Source: Pseudoalteromonas rubra (lineage in GTDB: Bacteria; Pseudomonadota; Gammaproteobacteria; Enterobacterales; Alteromonadaceae). Taken from it: a stretch of DNA of 64,000 nt. The DNA is taken from positions 124,001 to 188,000 of the forward strand of contig NZ_PNCJ01000012.1 in the NCBI RefSeq assembly GCF_005887115.1. Reading direction: 5' to 3'. The position numbers and the translations under genes were made by a program. Shown here piece by piece: positions 18,367-27,611 of the stretch; the stretch's first letter is position 1, and every line of letters begins with the position of its first letter. The notes beneath the pieces were generated by a model. That model was not told the origin of the DNA, searched no databases, and worked only from the letters and a program-made list of their open reading frames with translations.

Positions 18367-18869
18367 GCCTTATTCTCCTGCGTATCCGTGTTATCGCCAA
18401 AAATGGCGTCAAATAACAATAAGCCTGCGCCACCAACGATAGCCATATCCGCGACGTTAAATGCCGGGTAATGCCAGTCTTGGTAATAAAAATGCAAAAA
18501 GTCCACGACATAGCCTAAGGTAACCCGATCATACAAATTACCTAGTGCGCCTGACAACACCAAAGCATAAGCACTGCACAATAACCAGTTTTTGGCAGGT
18601 AACTTTTTTAGCCAATAAATCAGTAAGGCACTGATAGCGACAGCTATGCCACTAAGGAACCAGCGCTGCCAGCCTCCGGCTTCACTAAGAAAGCTAAACG
18701 CTGCGCCATAGTTATGCATATAAGTAAAATTAAAAAAGGGTAGCAACTCAATCGACTCATACAGTCGCATATTTTCTACCACCAGTGCTTTCGTGCCGAA
18801 GTCTACTGCAAACAGCAGTAGACTCAGCCACAACCACACCAGACCACTACGTTCGGTCGATTTGGTCAT
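18363..18869 (-). CDS. lspA: Lipoprotein signal peptidase LspA
   Basis: A 168-residue inner-membrane aspartyl protease that removes signal peptides from diacylglyceryl-modified prolipoproteins. Four membrane helices are evident. The conserved blocks are FNFTYMHNYGAAFSFL near residue 47, GALGNLYDR near 110 and VVDFLHFY with the first catalytic aspartate, then FNVADMAI with the second. The size matches E. coli LspA (164). It lies 13 bases after ileS and overlaps fkpB by 4, the standard arrangement. Lipoproteins in this window such as BamD and the GH16-like protein would be its substrates. Confidence 0.96.
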   Translation of the reverse strand: MTKSTERSGLVWLWLSLLLFAVDFGTKALVVENMRLYESIELLPFFNFTYMHNYGAAFSFLSEAGGWQRWFLSGIAVAISALLIYWLKKLPAKNWLLCSAYALVLSGALGNLYDRVTLGYVVDFLHFYYQDWHYPAFNVADMAIVGGAGLLLFDAIFGDNTDTQENKA

Positions 18870-18882
18870 GTAATACTCCTAA

Positions 18883-21711
18883 TTAAGCGAACTGACGCTG
18901 TTCACCAGCACCATCGACATTCGTCACACAGCGGCCACATAACTCAGGGTGCTCCGCGTGCTGACCAACATCTTCGCTGTGGTGCCAGCAACGATCACAT
19001 TTCGGTGCTTGCGTGGCTTTAACGGCAATAAATAGCCCGTCAATTTCTGTCGCGACGGCGGCTTCTGGCTTCGTATTTACAACTTCTACTTGCGCTTTAG
19101 ACGTCAATAACACAAATCGTAGCTCGTCTTTTAATGTCATCAGCTTGTGTGCCAAATCACCGCCTGTGTACAACGTAACTTCGGCCTGCAAAGTAGCACC
19201 GATAATCTCTTCTTTACGTGCACTTTCCAGTACTTTATTAACTTCATCACGCACTGACAGCAATTCCTGCCAGAAGTCATTGCTCAGCTGCCCTTCGCTC
19301 ACTTGGGTCAGACCATCGTACCAAACATCAGTAAATACAAATTCACCACGCTCGCCAGGTAACACTTCCCAGATTTCCTGGGCTGTAAAGCTCATGATAG
19401 GCGCCATCCAGCGCGTCATCGCTTCTGCAATATGGTAAAGCGCACTCTGACATGAGCGACGGGCATGGCTGTCGCTTTTCGCGGTATACTGACGGTCTTT
19501 AATCACATCAAGATAGAAAGAACCCAGCTCACCGGTACAGAAGTTCATCAGCTTTTGTGTCACTACCAGCATCTGGTAATTATCATACGCTTCGACAATT
19601 TCCTGCTGTAGCTGAGCAGCTCGGCTAACAATCCAGCGGTCCAGCTCAATCATATCTTCTACAGCAACCAGATCTGTTGCTGGATTGAACCCACTCAGGT
19701 TTGACAGCAAATAACGGCTGGTATTACGGATCCGGCGGTAACGGTCTGCCGCGCGCTTAAAAATCTGATCCGACACGGTCATTTCAGCAGTGTAGTCTGT
19801 TGAAGCTACCCACAAGCGTAAAATATCCGCGCCCAGCTTATTCATAATATCCTGAGGCGAAATAACATTGCCCAGAGACTTGGACATCTTGTGGCCTTTT
19901 TCGTCCACAGTGAAGCCATGAGTCAGAACCTGACGATAAGGAGCATGACCATTGATTGCCACAGACGTCATCATGGAAGACATGAACCAGCCACGGTGTT
20001 GATCCGATCCTTCCAGATACAGATCCGCAGGACCTGTCAGCTCTTCACGCGCATCCACCACACATGCGTGGGTTACACCTGAATCGAACCAAACATCCAG
20101 CGTATCTTGCACTTTCACGTACTGCTGTGCATCAGCTTCATTTAGCAGGCTGGCAGGTTCTAAGTCATACCATGCCTGAATACCTTTTTGTTCGACCAGC
20201 TTAGCAACGTCTTCAATTAACGTCTCTGTCTGTGGATGCAGTGCTCCCGTGTCTTTATCAACGAACAGTGCAATAGGAACACCCCAGGTGCGCTGACGAG
20301 AAATACACCAGTCCGGGCGGCCTTCAACCATGTTCGCAATGCGATTTTCACCCCACTCGGGGATCCACTGGGTTTTACCAATCTCCGCCATTGAATCTTG
20401 ACGCAGGTTGGCCTGATCCATGCTCACGAACCACTGCGGTGTAGCACGGAAGATAATAGGCGTCTTGTGTCGCCAACAGTGTGGATAACTGTGAGTCATG
20501 GCATGGTGATGTACCAGTGCGCCATTTTCTTTTAGCTTCTCAATGATGGCTTCATTGGCTTTAAATACATGCTGGCCAGCAAAAATTGGGGTATCTGGTA
20601 AAAAGACACCATTTGCACCAACTGGGTTTGCCACTTCCAGACCATATGCCTGTCCAGCTGCGAAATCCTCTGGACCGTGACCAGGGGCAGTATGAACAAT
20701 ACCTGTACCTGAATCCGTTGTTACGTGGTCGCCCAGGATAACCGGCACATCGTAGTCATAGATAGGGTGCGCGACACGCAGATTTTCCAGTGCAGCACCT
20801 TTGCTGTAACCCAGAACGTGGTAACGATGGAAACCAAATCGATCCATTGCATCTTTAACAAGCTCAGAACCCAGCACCATGCGCTGCTCTTTGCCTTCAT
20901 CTTCAACCTGCACCAGAGCGTATTCAAGAGCACCATGCACTGCCACAGCGCGGTTAGCAGGCATAGTCCATGGAGTGGTTGTCCAGATCACGGTGCTTGC
21001 CGGGCCTGTACCTTGATGTCCCTCTGTCAGCTCAAAGGCATCAAGCAGTGCCTGCTCATCGACAAAATCAAATTTGACATCAATCGCTGGCGACTGCTTA
21101 TCCTGATACTCAACTTCTGCTTCTGCTAACGCTGAGCCACAGTCTGTACACCAGTGAACAGGCTTAGCACCTTTATGCAGGTGACCATTTTTAATAATGC
21201 GGCCCAATACACGCAACGCATTGGCTTCAAAGTCGAAATTCATTGTCAGGTATGGACGATCCCAATCGCCTAACACACCCAAACGTTTAAAATCAGTTTT
21301 TTGGCCTTCAACTTGCTTACGAGCGTACTCTCGACATTTCTCACGGAATTCTGCCACTGATACTTTCTTGCCGGGTTTACCAACTTTCTTCTCAACCTGC
21401 AGTTCAATTGGCAGACCATGACAATCCCAGCCCGGCACATAAGGTGCGTCAAAGTCGGAAAGTGTCTTTGATTTAATAATAATATCTTTGAGGATCTTAT
21501 TAACTGAGTGACCTAAGTGAATGTTGCCATTGGCATAAGGAGGACCATCGTGCAAAATGAACGGCTTTTTACCTTTTTTGGCATTACGGATCTGACCATA
21601 CAGATCCTGCTCGTACCATGTTTTAAGCATTTTGGGCTCGCGTTGTGCCAAATTGCCACGCATTGGAAACTCGGTTTCCGGTAGATTTAACGTATGCTTG
21701 TAGTCGCTCAT
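18883..21711 (-). CDS. ileS: Isoleucyl-tRNA synthetase
   Basis: A 942-residue class I aminoacyl-tRNA synthetase that charges tRNA-Ile and edits valine. The HIGH-type motif reads GNIHLGH near residue 62, the CP1 editing domain spans roughly 190-400 ([13 protein letters not shown] and [12 protein letters not shown]), and KMSKS occurs in [11 protein letters not shown] near 603. The C-terminal zinc knuckle has two CxxC pairs (CDRCW and CGRC, about 902-925). The length matches E. coli IleS (938), the bacterial type I enzyme that is generally mupirocin-sensitive. It lies between ribF (31 bases upstream) and lspA. Confidence 0.98.
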   Translation of the reverse strand: MSDYKHTLNLPETEFPMRGNLAQREPKMLKTWYEQDLYGQIRNAKKGKKPFILHDGPPYANGNIHLGHSVNKILKDIIIKSKTLSDFDAPYVPGWDCHGLPIELQVEKKVGKPGKKVSVAEFREKCREYARKQVEGQKTDFKRLGVLGDWDRPYLTMNFDFEANALRVLGRIIKNGHLHKGAKPVHWCTDCGSALAEAEVEYQDKQSPAIDVKFDFVDEQALLDAFELTEGHQGTGPASTVIWTTTPWTMPANRAVAVHGALEYALVQVEDEGKEQRMVLGSELVKDAMDRFGFHRYHVLGYSKGAALENLRVAHPIYDYDVPVILGDHVTTDSGTGIVHTAPGHGPEDFAAGQAYGLEVANPVGANGVFLPDTPIFAGQHVFKANEAIIEKLKENGALVHHHAMTHSYPHCWRHKTPIIFRATPQWFVSMDQANLRQDSMAEIGKTQWIPEWGENRIANMVEGRPDWCISRQRTWGVPIALFVDKDTGALHPQTETLIEDVAKLVEQKGIQAWYDLEPASLLNEADAQQYVKVQDTLDVWFDSGVTHACVVDAREELTGPADLYLEGSDQHRGWFMSSMMTSVAINGHAPYRQVLTHGFTVDEKGHKMSKSLGNVISPQDIMNKLGADILRLWVASTDYTAEMTVSDQIFKRAADRYRRIRNTSRYLLSNLSGFNPATDLVAVEDMIELDRWIVSRAAQLQQEIVEAYDNYQMLVVTQKLMNFCTGELGSFYLDVIKDRQYTAKSDSHARRSCQSALYHIAEAMTRWMAPIMSFTAQEIWEVLPGERGEFVFTDVWYDGLTQVSEGQLSNDFWQELLSVRDEVNKVLESARKEEIIGATLQAEVTLYTGGDLAHKLMTLKDELRFVLLTSKAQVEVVNTKPEAAVATEIDGLFIAVKATQAPKCDRCWHHSEDVGQHAEHPELCGRCVTNVDGAGEQRQFA

Positions 21712-21742
21712 TTACTTTACTTTCCGTATCGGCTACTTAAAA

Positions 21743-22663
21743 TTATTGAAAAAAGTGTTTTGCAGCAGTGACATCCTGAGCAATCTGCTCAGTTAGGTGC
21801 TGCAATGACTCAAATTTTTGTTCATCACGGAGCTTATGAAGAAGCTCCACCTTTATAAACTGACCATATATTTCCTGGTCAAATTCAAATATATGTACCT
21901 CGAGCAAAGCTCGCTTGCCATTTAAGGTTGGCTTGGTGCCCACATTGGCAACACCTTTGTACATTGTATTACCTACATTCACGCGTACAGCAAATACCCC
22001 TTGTACAGGGCTAACCTGACGCTTAAGCGCAACATTGGCGGTCTTAAAACCTAGCTCACGCCCTTTTTTCCAGCCATGAATAACGCGGCCTGAAATCGCA
22101 TAGGTGTGGCCCAGCATCGCGTGCGCGCGCGCGACATCCCCCTCGGACAGTGCCGCACGGATCAACGTACTGCTGACCCGGCTATTTTGCTGCCTAAAAC
22201 TCTGTGTATCTTTAACGTCCATACCCAGCTCGGGGCCAAGTTGCTGTAACATTGCGAAATCACCGACACGCCCTTTACCAAAGCGAAAATCATCACCTAC
22301 GGTTAAAGCTCGGACACCAAGCTTGGTGCACAGCACGTCACGCACAAAGTCTTCTGCCTGGAAATTAGCAAATCGCGCGTTAAAACTCACACAAATAACA
22401 CGTTCAATGCCAATATCTGCCAGCAACGCCAGTTTGTCTCTCAGTCGGGTCAATCTGGCTGGAGCCTGTTGCCTGGCAAAAAACTCCTGCGGCTGCGGCT
22501 CAAATAGCATGACAGTGCTTGGCAATTTGTGTGCGTGTGCATCTGCAACTAACCCTTTCAGTACCTCAGTGTGCCCCAAGTGTACGCCATCAAAGTTTCC
22601 TATCGTCAACACGCAGCCATAGTGGTGGGGTCGAATATTGTGGATCCCTCGGATCAATTGCAT
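21743..22663 (-). CDS. ribF: Bifunctional riboflavin kinase/FAD synthetase RibF
   Basis: A 306-residue enzyme that phosphorylates riboflavin to FMN and adenylates FMN to FAD. The N-terminal nucleotidyltransferase domain shows TIGNFDGVHLGH at residues about 21-32 and VGDDFRFGKGR near 130. The C-terminal flavokinase domain begins near 185 with GRVIHGWKKGRELGFKTANV. E. coli RibF has 313 residues. It starts the ribF-ileS-lspA-fkpB-ispH run and follows murJ after 76 bases. No FMN riboswitch is evident in that short gap. Confidence 0.97.
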   Translation of the reverse strand: MQLIRGIHNIRPHHYGCVLTIGNFDGVHLGHTEVLKGLVADAHAHKLPSTVMLFEPQPQEFFARQQAPARLTRLRDKLALLADIGIERVICVSFNARFANFQAEDFVRDVLCTKLGVRALTVGDDFRFGKGRVGDFAMLQQLGPELGMDVKDTQSFRQQNSRVSSTLIRAALSEGDVARAHAMLGHTYAISGRVIHGWKKGRELGFKTANVALKRQVSPVQGVFAVRVNVGNTMYKGVANVGTKPTLNGKRALLEVHIFEFDQEIYGQFIKVELLHKLRDEQKFESLQHLTEQIAQDVTAAKHFFQ

Positions 22664-22739
22664 ACAACTAACACCTGTGATTACTAAAGCAGTATAAAAG
22701 CCCGATTATACCCAAGTTGCCAGCAAATGCGAATAAAGC

Positions 22740-24326
22740 CTACGCAGTCTTTACAGGCGCTGCTGAACTGTCTTTAAGTGTACTCAAGCGAACCCCCATC
22801 AGGTACATCATACTAAAATAAACCAGTATTGCAGCCACCAGCTGAAGGCCCAGTAAACCGATTTGTGTTATCAGGTCACTACCCTGCCAAGACAACTGGC
22901 GGTTGAGCCAAATTAATACGCCGGACATCACAAGACTGGACAAGATACACTTAGCGGTGAATGCTAGGGTAAATTTGGATACACGGTAGACACCTTGTTG
23001 ATTGAGTTGCCTGTACAATAAGGCTGCGTTGCAGGTAGCAGATAGCGCAGTTGCCAGTGCAAGTCCCAGATAACCAATAAATGGGGCAAGCATCAGGTTA
23101 AACAACATATTCAGAGACATGGCAATAATACCAATTTTAACAGGTGTCTTTGTGTCTTGCCGGGCAAAAAAGCCAGGGGCCAGCACTTTAATCAGCATAA
23201 AGCTCACCAAACCAACCGAGTACGCTGTAACAGCACCACTTACGGCAGCAACGTTGTCATGCTCCCCCTGGTTAAACTCTCCATGGCCAAACAAAACAGA
23301 GATAATTAATGGGCTAATCAGCATCAACCCGGCCATCGCAGGTATTCCCAAAAATATGACAAACCGCACCCCCCAGTCGAGCGTTTGCTGGAACTCCTGA
23401 ATACTGTCCTTGGCGTGCAATTTAGACAATGCAGGTAAAATCACTGTCGCAATCCCTATGCCAAACAAGCCTAATGGAAATTCAATCAACCGGTCAGCAT
23501 AGTACAACCAGGCAATAGAGCTGGTTGCCAATGCAGCTGCAATAATGGTATCAAGTAGCAGGTTGATCTGGCTCACAGATACACCAAACATGGCGGGCAA
23601 CATCAGCTTACGCACCTTTACCACTTCAGGTGAGCGCCAGGCAAATTTTGGTCGTGACAGCATGCCCAGGCGGGCCAAAAATGGTAACTGGAACAGACAC
23701 TGAGTCAGACCACCCAGAAATACGCCAATCGCCAATGCATAAGCGCCCTGCTCAAATTGGTCATGTAATAACAGCGCGCAGCTGATGATACTGATATTTA
23801 GTAATACGGGTGTAAACGCCGCAACAGAGAAGCGATTGTACACATTAAGCACCGCTCCACTGAGCGCCACCAAAGAGATAAAGAAAAGATAAGGAAAAGT
23901 GAACTTAAGTAATGCACTCGCCAGCACAAACTTCTCAGCATTTTCACCTCCCTGCCACCAGTCGATGAACCAGCTGGTGCCAAATAAACCGGCAATCACT
24001 GGCGAGCCCACGACGCCAACTATGGTGACAAACATTAGGATTGTACCTAAGGTACCTGCTGCCTGAGCAACAAAGATCCTGACTTTGTCATCTCCGTGTT
24101 GCTCTTTGATCTCAGCCAGAACAGGAACAAACGCCTGAGCAAACGCACCTTCAGCGAAAAGGCGACGCATAAAATTCGGAATACGGTTTGCAAACAGGAA
24201 AACATCCGCGGCGAGTCCTGCTCCCAGCAAATTTGCCACCACAGCGTCTCTGACTAATCCTAATACTCTGGATATCATCGTCATGGCACTCACAATCATG
24301 CCTGATTTAAACAGCCCCTTCGCCAC
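22740..24326 (-). CDS. murJ: Lipid II flippase MurJ
   Basis: A 528-residue polytopic inner-membrane protein of the MOP superfamily with about 14 predicted helices. It flips lipid II to the periplasmic face during peptidoglycan synthesis. Typical segments are SRVLGLVRDAVVANLLG at the N-terminus, ANRIPNFMRRLFAEGAFAQAFVP (about residues 46-68), and FGIGIATVILPALSKLHA near 295. The length is close to E. coli MurJ (511). It is upstream of ribF on the same strand and divergent from rpsT, the order seen in many gammaproteobacteria. Confidence 0.96.
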   Translation of the reverse strand: MAKGLFKSGMIVSAMTMISRVLGLVRDAVVANLLGAGLAADVFLFANRIPNFMRRLFAEGAFAQAFVPVLAEIKEQHGDDKVRIFVAQAAGTLGTILMFVTIVGVVGSPVIAGLFGTSWFIDWWQGGENAEKFVLASALLKFTFPYLFFISLVALSGAVLNVYNRFSVAAFTPVLLNISIISCALLLHDQFEQGAYALAIGVFLGGLTQCLFQLPFLARLGMLSRPKFAWRSPEVVKVRKLMLPAMFGVSVSQINLLLDTIIAAALATSSIAWLYYADRLIEFPLGLFGIGIATVILPALSKLHAKDSIQEFQQTLDWGVRFVIFLGIPAMAGLMLISPLIISVLFGHGEFNQGEHDNVAAVSGAVTAYSVGLVSFMLIKVLAPGFFARQDTKTPVKIGIIAMSLNMLFNLMLAPFIGYLGLALATALSATCNAALLYRQLNQQGVYRVSKFTLAFTAKCILSSLVMSGVLIWLNRQLSWQGSDLITQIGLLGLQLVAAILVYFSMMYLMGVRLSTLKDSSAAPVKTA

Positions 24327-24517
24327 TGCATTTCCTCAGATAAATTTTTGCGCGGAATTATGCCACAACCAGATAAAGATAAATACTCGCGAAAATGAGG
24401 GTTTTTGCGATACTTAGCCTGATAAATCGGGTTCAATCAAAGCTCGATAGTCACGCATATTTACGCTCGTTTCTGTGGATCATCATAAACACTCTAGTAG
24501 AGCGATTATGGATTTGT

Positions 24518-24670
24518 TACAATGTGCCCAGACTGCCAAGCCGTGTGCCGCTCAAGGTGCTGACTTGGTATACGATCTGAGAGTTTGATTGCACCCAATC
24601 GTTTCAGACAAGCTATCGTGCAACCCAACTAGCCGCTTATGGCTGCGAGGGGCTAGGGACAAGCACGATA
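24518..24670 (+). other. Structured intergenic region upstream of rpsT
   Basis: Three successive inverted repeats lie in this gene-free stretch between murJ and rpsT: CCAAG (24536) with CTTGG (24564), GATTG (24587) closing a 4-base loop with CAATC (24596), and TATCGTGC (24614) with GCACGATA (24663), the last enclosing CTAGCC/GGCTAG (24629 and 24651). An extended -10 (TG-T-TACAAT, TACAAT at 24518-24523) lies just before them. They could form a structured leader from an upstream rpsT promoter or a small RNA. No protein-coding frame is evident here. Confidence 0.35.
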
Positions 24671-24704
24671 CGCAAACAAATTGACCAGCCGAGGGGAATT
24701 TTTA

Positions 24705-24733
24705 TTGACTTTAAAGAATAAAAAGGGCATATT
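24705..24733 (+). promoter_or_regulatory. Proximal rpsT promoter
   Basis: TTGACT (24705-24710) and CATATT (24728-24733) are separated by 17 bases, giving a start near 24740 and a leader of about 40 bases before rpsT. The Shine-Dalgarno AGGAG is at 24770-24774. Confidence 0.55.
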
Positions 24734-24780
24734 CCTCGGCCTTTAAACTAAGCTTATTTTAAGATTGTTAGGAGCATACC

Positions 24781-25041
24781 TTGGCTAACATCAAGTCTGC
24801 AAAAAAACGCGCTATCACTAGCGAAAAACGCCGTCAGCACAACGCAAGCCGTCGTTCAATGATGCGTACTTACTTCAAAAAAGTAGTAGCTGCTATTGAA
24901 GCTGGTGACAAAGAAGCTGCACAGCAAGCTTTCGCTGTTGCTACACCTATCCTGGACCGTTACGCAACTAAAGGTCTTATCCACAAAAACAAAGCTGCTC
25001 GTCATAAGAGCCGCCTAGCCGCTAAGATCAAAGCGCTATAA
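24781..25041 (+). CDS. rpsT: 30S ribosomal protein S20
   Basis: An 86-residue, highly basic primary 16S rRNA-binding protein of the small subunit, reading [20 protein letters not shown] at the start. The initiation codon is TTG, preceded by AGGAG at 7 bases. E. coli rpsT also uses UUG, which there contributes to autogenous translational control, so the weak start is probably functional rather than an error. The usual bacterial length is 86-88. It is followed by a strong terminator shared with the convergent receiver-domain gene. Confidence 0.97.
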   Translation: MANIKSAKKRAITSEKRRQHNASRRSMMRTYFKKVVAAIEAGDKEAAQQAFAVATPILDRYATKGLIHKNKAARHKSRLAAKIKAL

Positions 25042-25058
25042 TTGTGGTTTTGGATATG

Positions 25059-25085
25059 AAAAAGCCGACGTAAGTCGGTTTTTTT
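25059..25085. terminator. Bidirectional terminator after rpsT
   Basis: AAAAAGCCGAC - GTAA - GTCGGTTTTTT: a stem with A-rich left and T-rich right flanks. It can end rpsT on the plus strand and the convergent receiver gene on the minus strand. Confidence 0.8.
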
Positions 25086-25191
25086 ATGCCTGAAAAACAA
25101 CCTCTACGCTGCTTACTCAGGCAGCAGACACAAATCCTTTGGACGGAAGTGTGCCAAAACTCATTGTCCAAGCTAAATATGACGAGCCAGC

Positions 25192-25575
25192 TTAAGCTAA
25201 CTCTAGCTTTGGATAAAACTTCTTTAGCATCGCCGCAATTTTCTTTGGCGAAAAAGGCTTAACAACAAACCCTTTTGCCCCCCGTTCAATTGCATCTTTC
25301 ACGTTATCAACTGTTGAGTGTGCTGACACCATCACAACATTGATATCCGGGTTAATCTCGGCAAGCTCCGCAATTAGCTCCTTTCCATCCCCGTCAGGTA
25401 GTTCGATATCTAAAAAAACGATATCAAAATGACGTTCCTCACAGGCGGTAAGACATTGTTTCGCTGTCGATGCTTCTTTAACATTATCGATCCCCAGATG
25501 CATCAGGGTTTGATGCAAGAAACTGCGAACAGTGCCTACGTCATCAACAATTAGTATAGAGATTTGTTGTTCCAT
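25192..25575 (-). CDS. Stand-alone CheY-like receiver protein
   Basis: A 127-residue single receiver domain with the acidic pair DD at residues 11-12, phospho-acceptor Asp56 in VFLDIELPDGDG, a threonine/serine switch in VMVSAHS, and the conserved lysine in VVKPFSP. There is no output domain, so it acts by protein-protein contact as CheY-type regulators do. No kinase or chemotaxis gene is adjacent, and its partner cannot be inferred. Upstream it is separated by 89 bases from the divergent 155-residue membrane protein gene. Confidence 0.88.
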   Translation of the reverse strand: MEQQISILIVDDVGTVRSFLHQTLMHLGIDNVKEASTAKQCLTACEERHFDIVFLDIELPDGDGKELIAELAEINPDINVVMVSAHSTVDNVKDAIERGAKGFVVKPFSPKKIAAMLKKFYPKLELA

Positions 25576-25664
25576 ATCCTTTCCCGTGGGCTAGTCAATT
25601 GAAATGCGCTATTATTAGCATAGAACTATTATAGAGTCCTGCAAACAAAAGGCTATAGCAAAGC

Positions 25665-26132
25665 ATGGCACAAAAACCAAAAAAACAGGCATTACTCGGT
25701 CAGGTCGATGCCAGGTCAAAGAAAAAACAACCCAGACAAAAAAAACGTTTATCACCCCAGCAACAAAAGGCACTACAACAACAGCAACTCCAACAACAAG
25801 CACAGCTGGCAGCCGCACAACAAGCACAAGCTAAGTCTGGTAAAACTCGCTGGATTATAGCTGCAGTCATTTTGCTCCTTGTTATCCTGTTTCCCAAACC
25901 TAAGCTCATTACCTATGAAAAGATAGGCCTGGTTGCACAAAGTGTATACTGGCCTGGTTTACCCGGTGTAGACCCCGTTTTATTTGATTCAAACCTGCAT
26001 ATTCGTCCAGCTTTAGAGCGAAATACGCTATATCTTTGCCAGGATGAGCGCGACCCAGACTCCTGCCAGAAGTATCAAATCATCAAACAACAAGGCTTTA
26101 TCTCTGCGTTGATGGCACTGATTTTGAATTAA
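25665..26132 (+). CDS. Unknown bitopic membrane protein with Lys/Gln-rich N-terminus
   Basis: I do not recognise this 155-residue protein. Residues 1-30 are very basic (KKKQPRQKKR). Residues 31-58 are dominated by glutamine and alanine (QQQKALQQQQLQQQ), probably helical. Residues about 63-75 form a single hydrophobic span (WIIAAVILLLVILF), and a C-terminal domain of about 75 residues follows with two cysteines (YLCQDERDPDSCQ) close enough for a disulfide. The predicted topology is N-in with a periplasmic C-terminal domain. The ATG is preceded by a weak AAAGG-type site, and a terminator follows at 26183. The basic plus Gln-rich tail could bind nucleic acid or membrane, but this is not shown. 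Confidence 0.75.
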   Translation: MAQKPKKQALLGQVDARSKKKQPRQKKRLSPQQQKALQQQQLQQQAQLAAAQQAQAKSGKTRWIIAAVILLLVILFPKPKLITYEKIGLVAQSVYWPGLPGVDPVLFDSNLHIRPALERNTLYLCQDERDPDSCQKYQIIKQQGFISALMALILN

Positions 26133-26182
26133 AAAAACTAATCTGAAAAACACAAAAATACTCGTTTGAAGTGACCGGGGTT

Positions 26183-26206
26183 GGGGCGCATAATGGCGCC
26201 CCTTTA
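26183..26206 (+). terminator. Terminator after the Gln-rich membrane protein gene
   Basis: GGGGCGC (26183-26189) pairs perfectly with GCGCCCC (26196-26202) around a 6-base loop and is followed by TTTATT. Confidence 0.7.
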
Positions 26207-26234
26207 TTGAACAACCTGGAGTACTTTGACGATC

Positions 26235-26474
26235 ATGCCGAACGAATTTGACTGGCTACTTAATTTATTACTGCTAGTGCTAGGATTTGGTGCCTTTTTT
26301 ATTAACCATAAAACCTTGCTGCGTGGCGCGGCATTGGCGACCTGCAGCATCCTGTTTATTTTGTTCAGCCTCGATCTGATGAACACCTCAGTGATCTCAA
26401 ACCTGGGTTTGATTCTGATTAATTCATTTTATCTGTTCAAGCTCTTTACTCACGAACAGTATAATACGCCTTAG
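26235..26474 (+). CDS. Small unknown inner-membrane protein
   Basis: A 79-residue protein that is almost entirely hydrophobic, with two to three predicted membrane segments (LLNLLLLVLGFGAFFI, ALATCSILFILFSL, NLGLILINSFYLFKLF). I do not recognise a family. GGAG at 26218-26221 is 13 bases before the ATG but only 4 before an in-frame TTG at 26226, so the start could be either. The stop codon falls inside the first unit of a short tandem repeat. It lies between two terminator-bounded genes and may be monocistronic. Confidence 0.6.
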   Translation: MPNEFDWLLNLLLLVLGFGAFFINHKTLLRGAALATCSILFILFSLDLMNTSVISNLGLILINSFYLFKLFTHEQYNTP

Positions 26475-26501
26475 GTACACCTTAGGTACGCCTTAGGTAT
26501 A
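26469..26501. repeat. Three tandem 11-base units
   Basis: CCTTAGGTACA, CCTTAGGTACG and CCTTAGGTATA follow each other without spacing, and the first contains the TAG stop of the upstream small membrane protein. This is probably slippage-generated; no function is suggested. Confidence 0.7.
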
Positions 26502-26631
26502 GCTAAAGCACGCCTGCCAATGCTTTTGCACCGGCAGGCAGTAAAAAGCAAACTGCCAGGCTTAAAGATATTTTCTAATTTCTGAGCCTGCGCTACAATC
26601 TGGCCACACCCATTGGTTTTGGAGACGTAGT

Positions 26632-27213
26632 ATGGCCATGACAGATGAAGAACTTTTTCTCGCCTCAATGGGGGACGTTGTTCCCTTAGCACAAGACAAA
26701 AAAGCAGAGCTCAGACGTCAACAAAACGAACCTACCCTGGCGCAACTTGCACGCAGAGAAGCGGCAGAGCAGGAGCAGGACTTCGATCCTAATTTTCTCT
26801 CCACTGAATATGTTGACCTGCTCGATCCACACGATTTGCTTAGCTACAAAAAAGATGGTGTTCAGCAAGGGGTATTTAAGAATCTCAGGCTGGGCAAGTA
26901 TCAGATTGACGCCACGCTGGATTTGCACGGCAAGCCTTTTCGTGAAGCCAGAAAGTCACTGTTTGACTTCATCACCGACTGCCATCAACGCAGTATCCGG
27001 GTACTTCTGATCCGTCATGGCATTGGCTTAAAAAGCAAACCCTTTCCAGCTATTCTGAAAAGCTACTGCAACAAATGGTTACAGGAGATGCCACAAATAC
27101 TGGCATTTCACACGGCATTAAGCTGCCATGGCGGTAACGGCGCAACATACGTGCTGTTAAAGAAAAGCGAAGAGAAGAAAGTGGAAAATCGCGAGCGGCA
27201 TGCCAAACGGTGA
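26632..27213 (+). CDS. smrA: Smr-domain nuclease SmrA (YdaL-like)
   Basis: A 193-residue protein with an N-terminal acidic/charged extension and a C-terminal Smr domain (about 95-180). The domain signatures are TLDLHGKPFREARKS near residue 104, LLIRHGIGLKSKP near 130, and HGGNGATYVLLKK near 165. The closing residues ENRERHAKR match the tail of E. coli YdaL/SmrA, which separates it from SmrB (YfcN). Smr domains nick DNA or cut RNA; the cellular role of SmrA is poorly defined. The first ATG (26632) has GGAG seven bases upstream; a second ATG two codons later is also possible. The stop overlaps a terminator hairpin. Confidence 0.85.
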   Translation: MAMTDEELFLASMGDVVPLAQDKKAELRRQQNEPTLAQLARREAAEQEQDFDPNFLSTEYVDLLDPHDLLSYKKDGVQQGVFKNLRLGKYQIDATLDLHGKPFREARKSLFDFITDCHQRSIRVLLIRHGIGLKSKPFPAILKSYCNKWLQEMPQILAFHTALSCHGGNGATYVLLKKSEEKKVENRERHAKR

Positions 27214-27238
27214 TAGCAGCGCTTGCTGCTATCTTTTT
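27212..27238. terminator. Terminator at the smrA stop, also overlapping a small minus-strand gene
   Basis: A 9-base perfect stem GATAGCAGC - GCTT - GCTGCTATC is followed by TTTTT. It begins at the smrA stop codon and ends at the stop of the small convergent gene. Confidence 0.75.
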
Positions 27239-27395
27239 AACTCTGTGATGAGGACGTTACGACAACTTCCTCGTCCGCTTCTTGTATCGAATGGTGAGAT
27301 TCAGCATTAGCCTGATTGAACCACGCCATTACCCCCAACACAATAACGCTAAAAAGCACAACGGAGAGCTTAACGCCACCTTGGTTACTATTCAT
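27237..27395 (-). CDS. Small single-span protein, 52 residues
   Basis: Translation of the minus strand gives a 52-residue product: a short N-terminus MNSNQGGVK, a hydrophobic span LSVVLFSVIVLGVMAWF (about residues 10-26), and an acidic tail ending EADEEVVVTSSSQS. It could be a signal-anchored membrane peptide or an exported acidic peptide cleaved after ANA. The ribosome site is weak (AAAGAG about 10 bases upstream of the ATG at 27395). The convergent layout with smrA, sharing a terminator region, supports a real transcription unit. No family is recognised. Confidence 0.5.
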   Translation of the reverse strand: MNSNQGGVKLSVVLFSVIVLGVMAWFNQANAESHHSIQEADEEVVVTSSSQS

Positions 27396-27611
27396 AAAAA
27401 GCGACTCTTTATTATTATTTTCTCATAACTTACTGAATGTAATTAGATGTCACAAGATGTTTTTTTATACAGTATTTTGTACCATAAAAAATCGTCGTCT
27501 AATACTGCCGGCCAAAGTACCCAACCACTTACCACCGGCAGAGATTTCAAGACACCTGTAGAGCCTGAAACCGCATGCTCAGTCTTGTGTAACAGACTGA
27601 GCAATGCGCTA

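Noticed and set aside
22104..22622. 172-codon open frame on the plus strand
   Set aside because: It is antisense to ribF; the composition is low-complexity Ser/Ala-rich as expected of a shadow frame.
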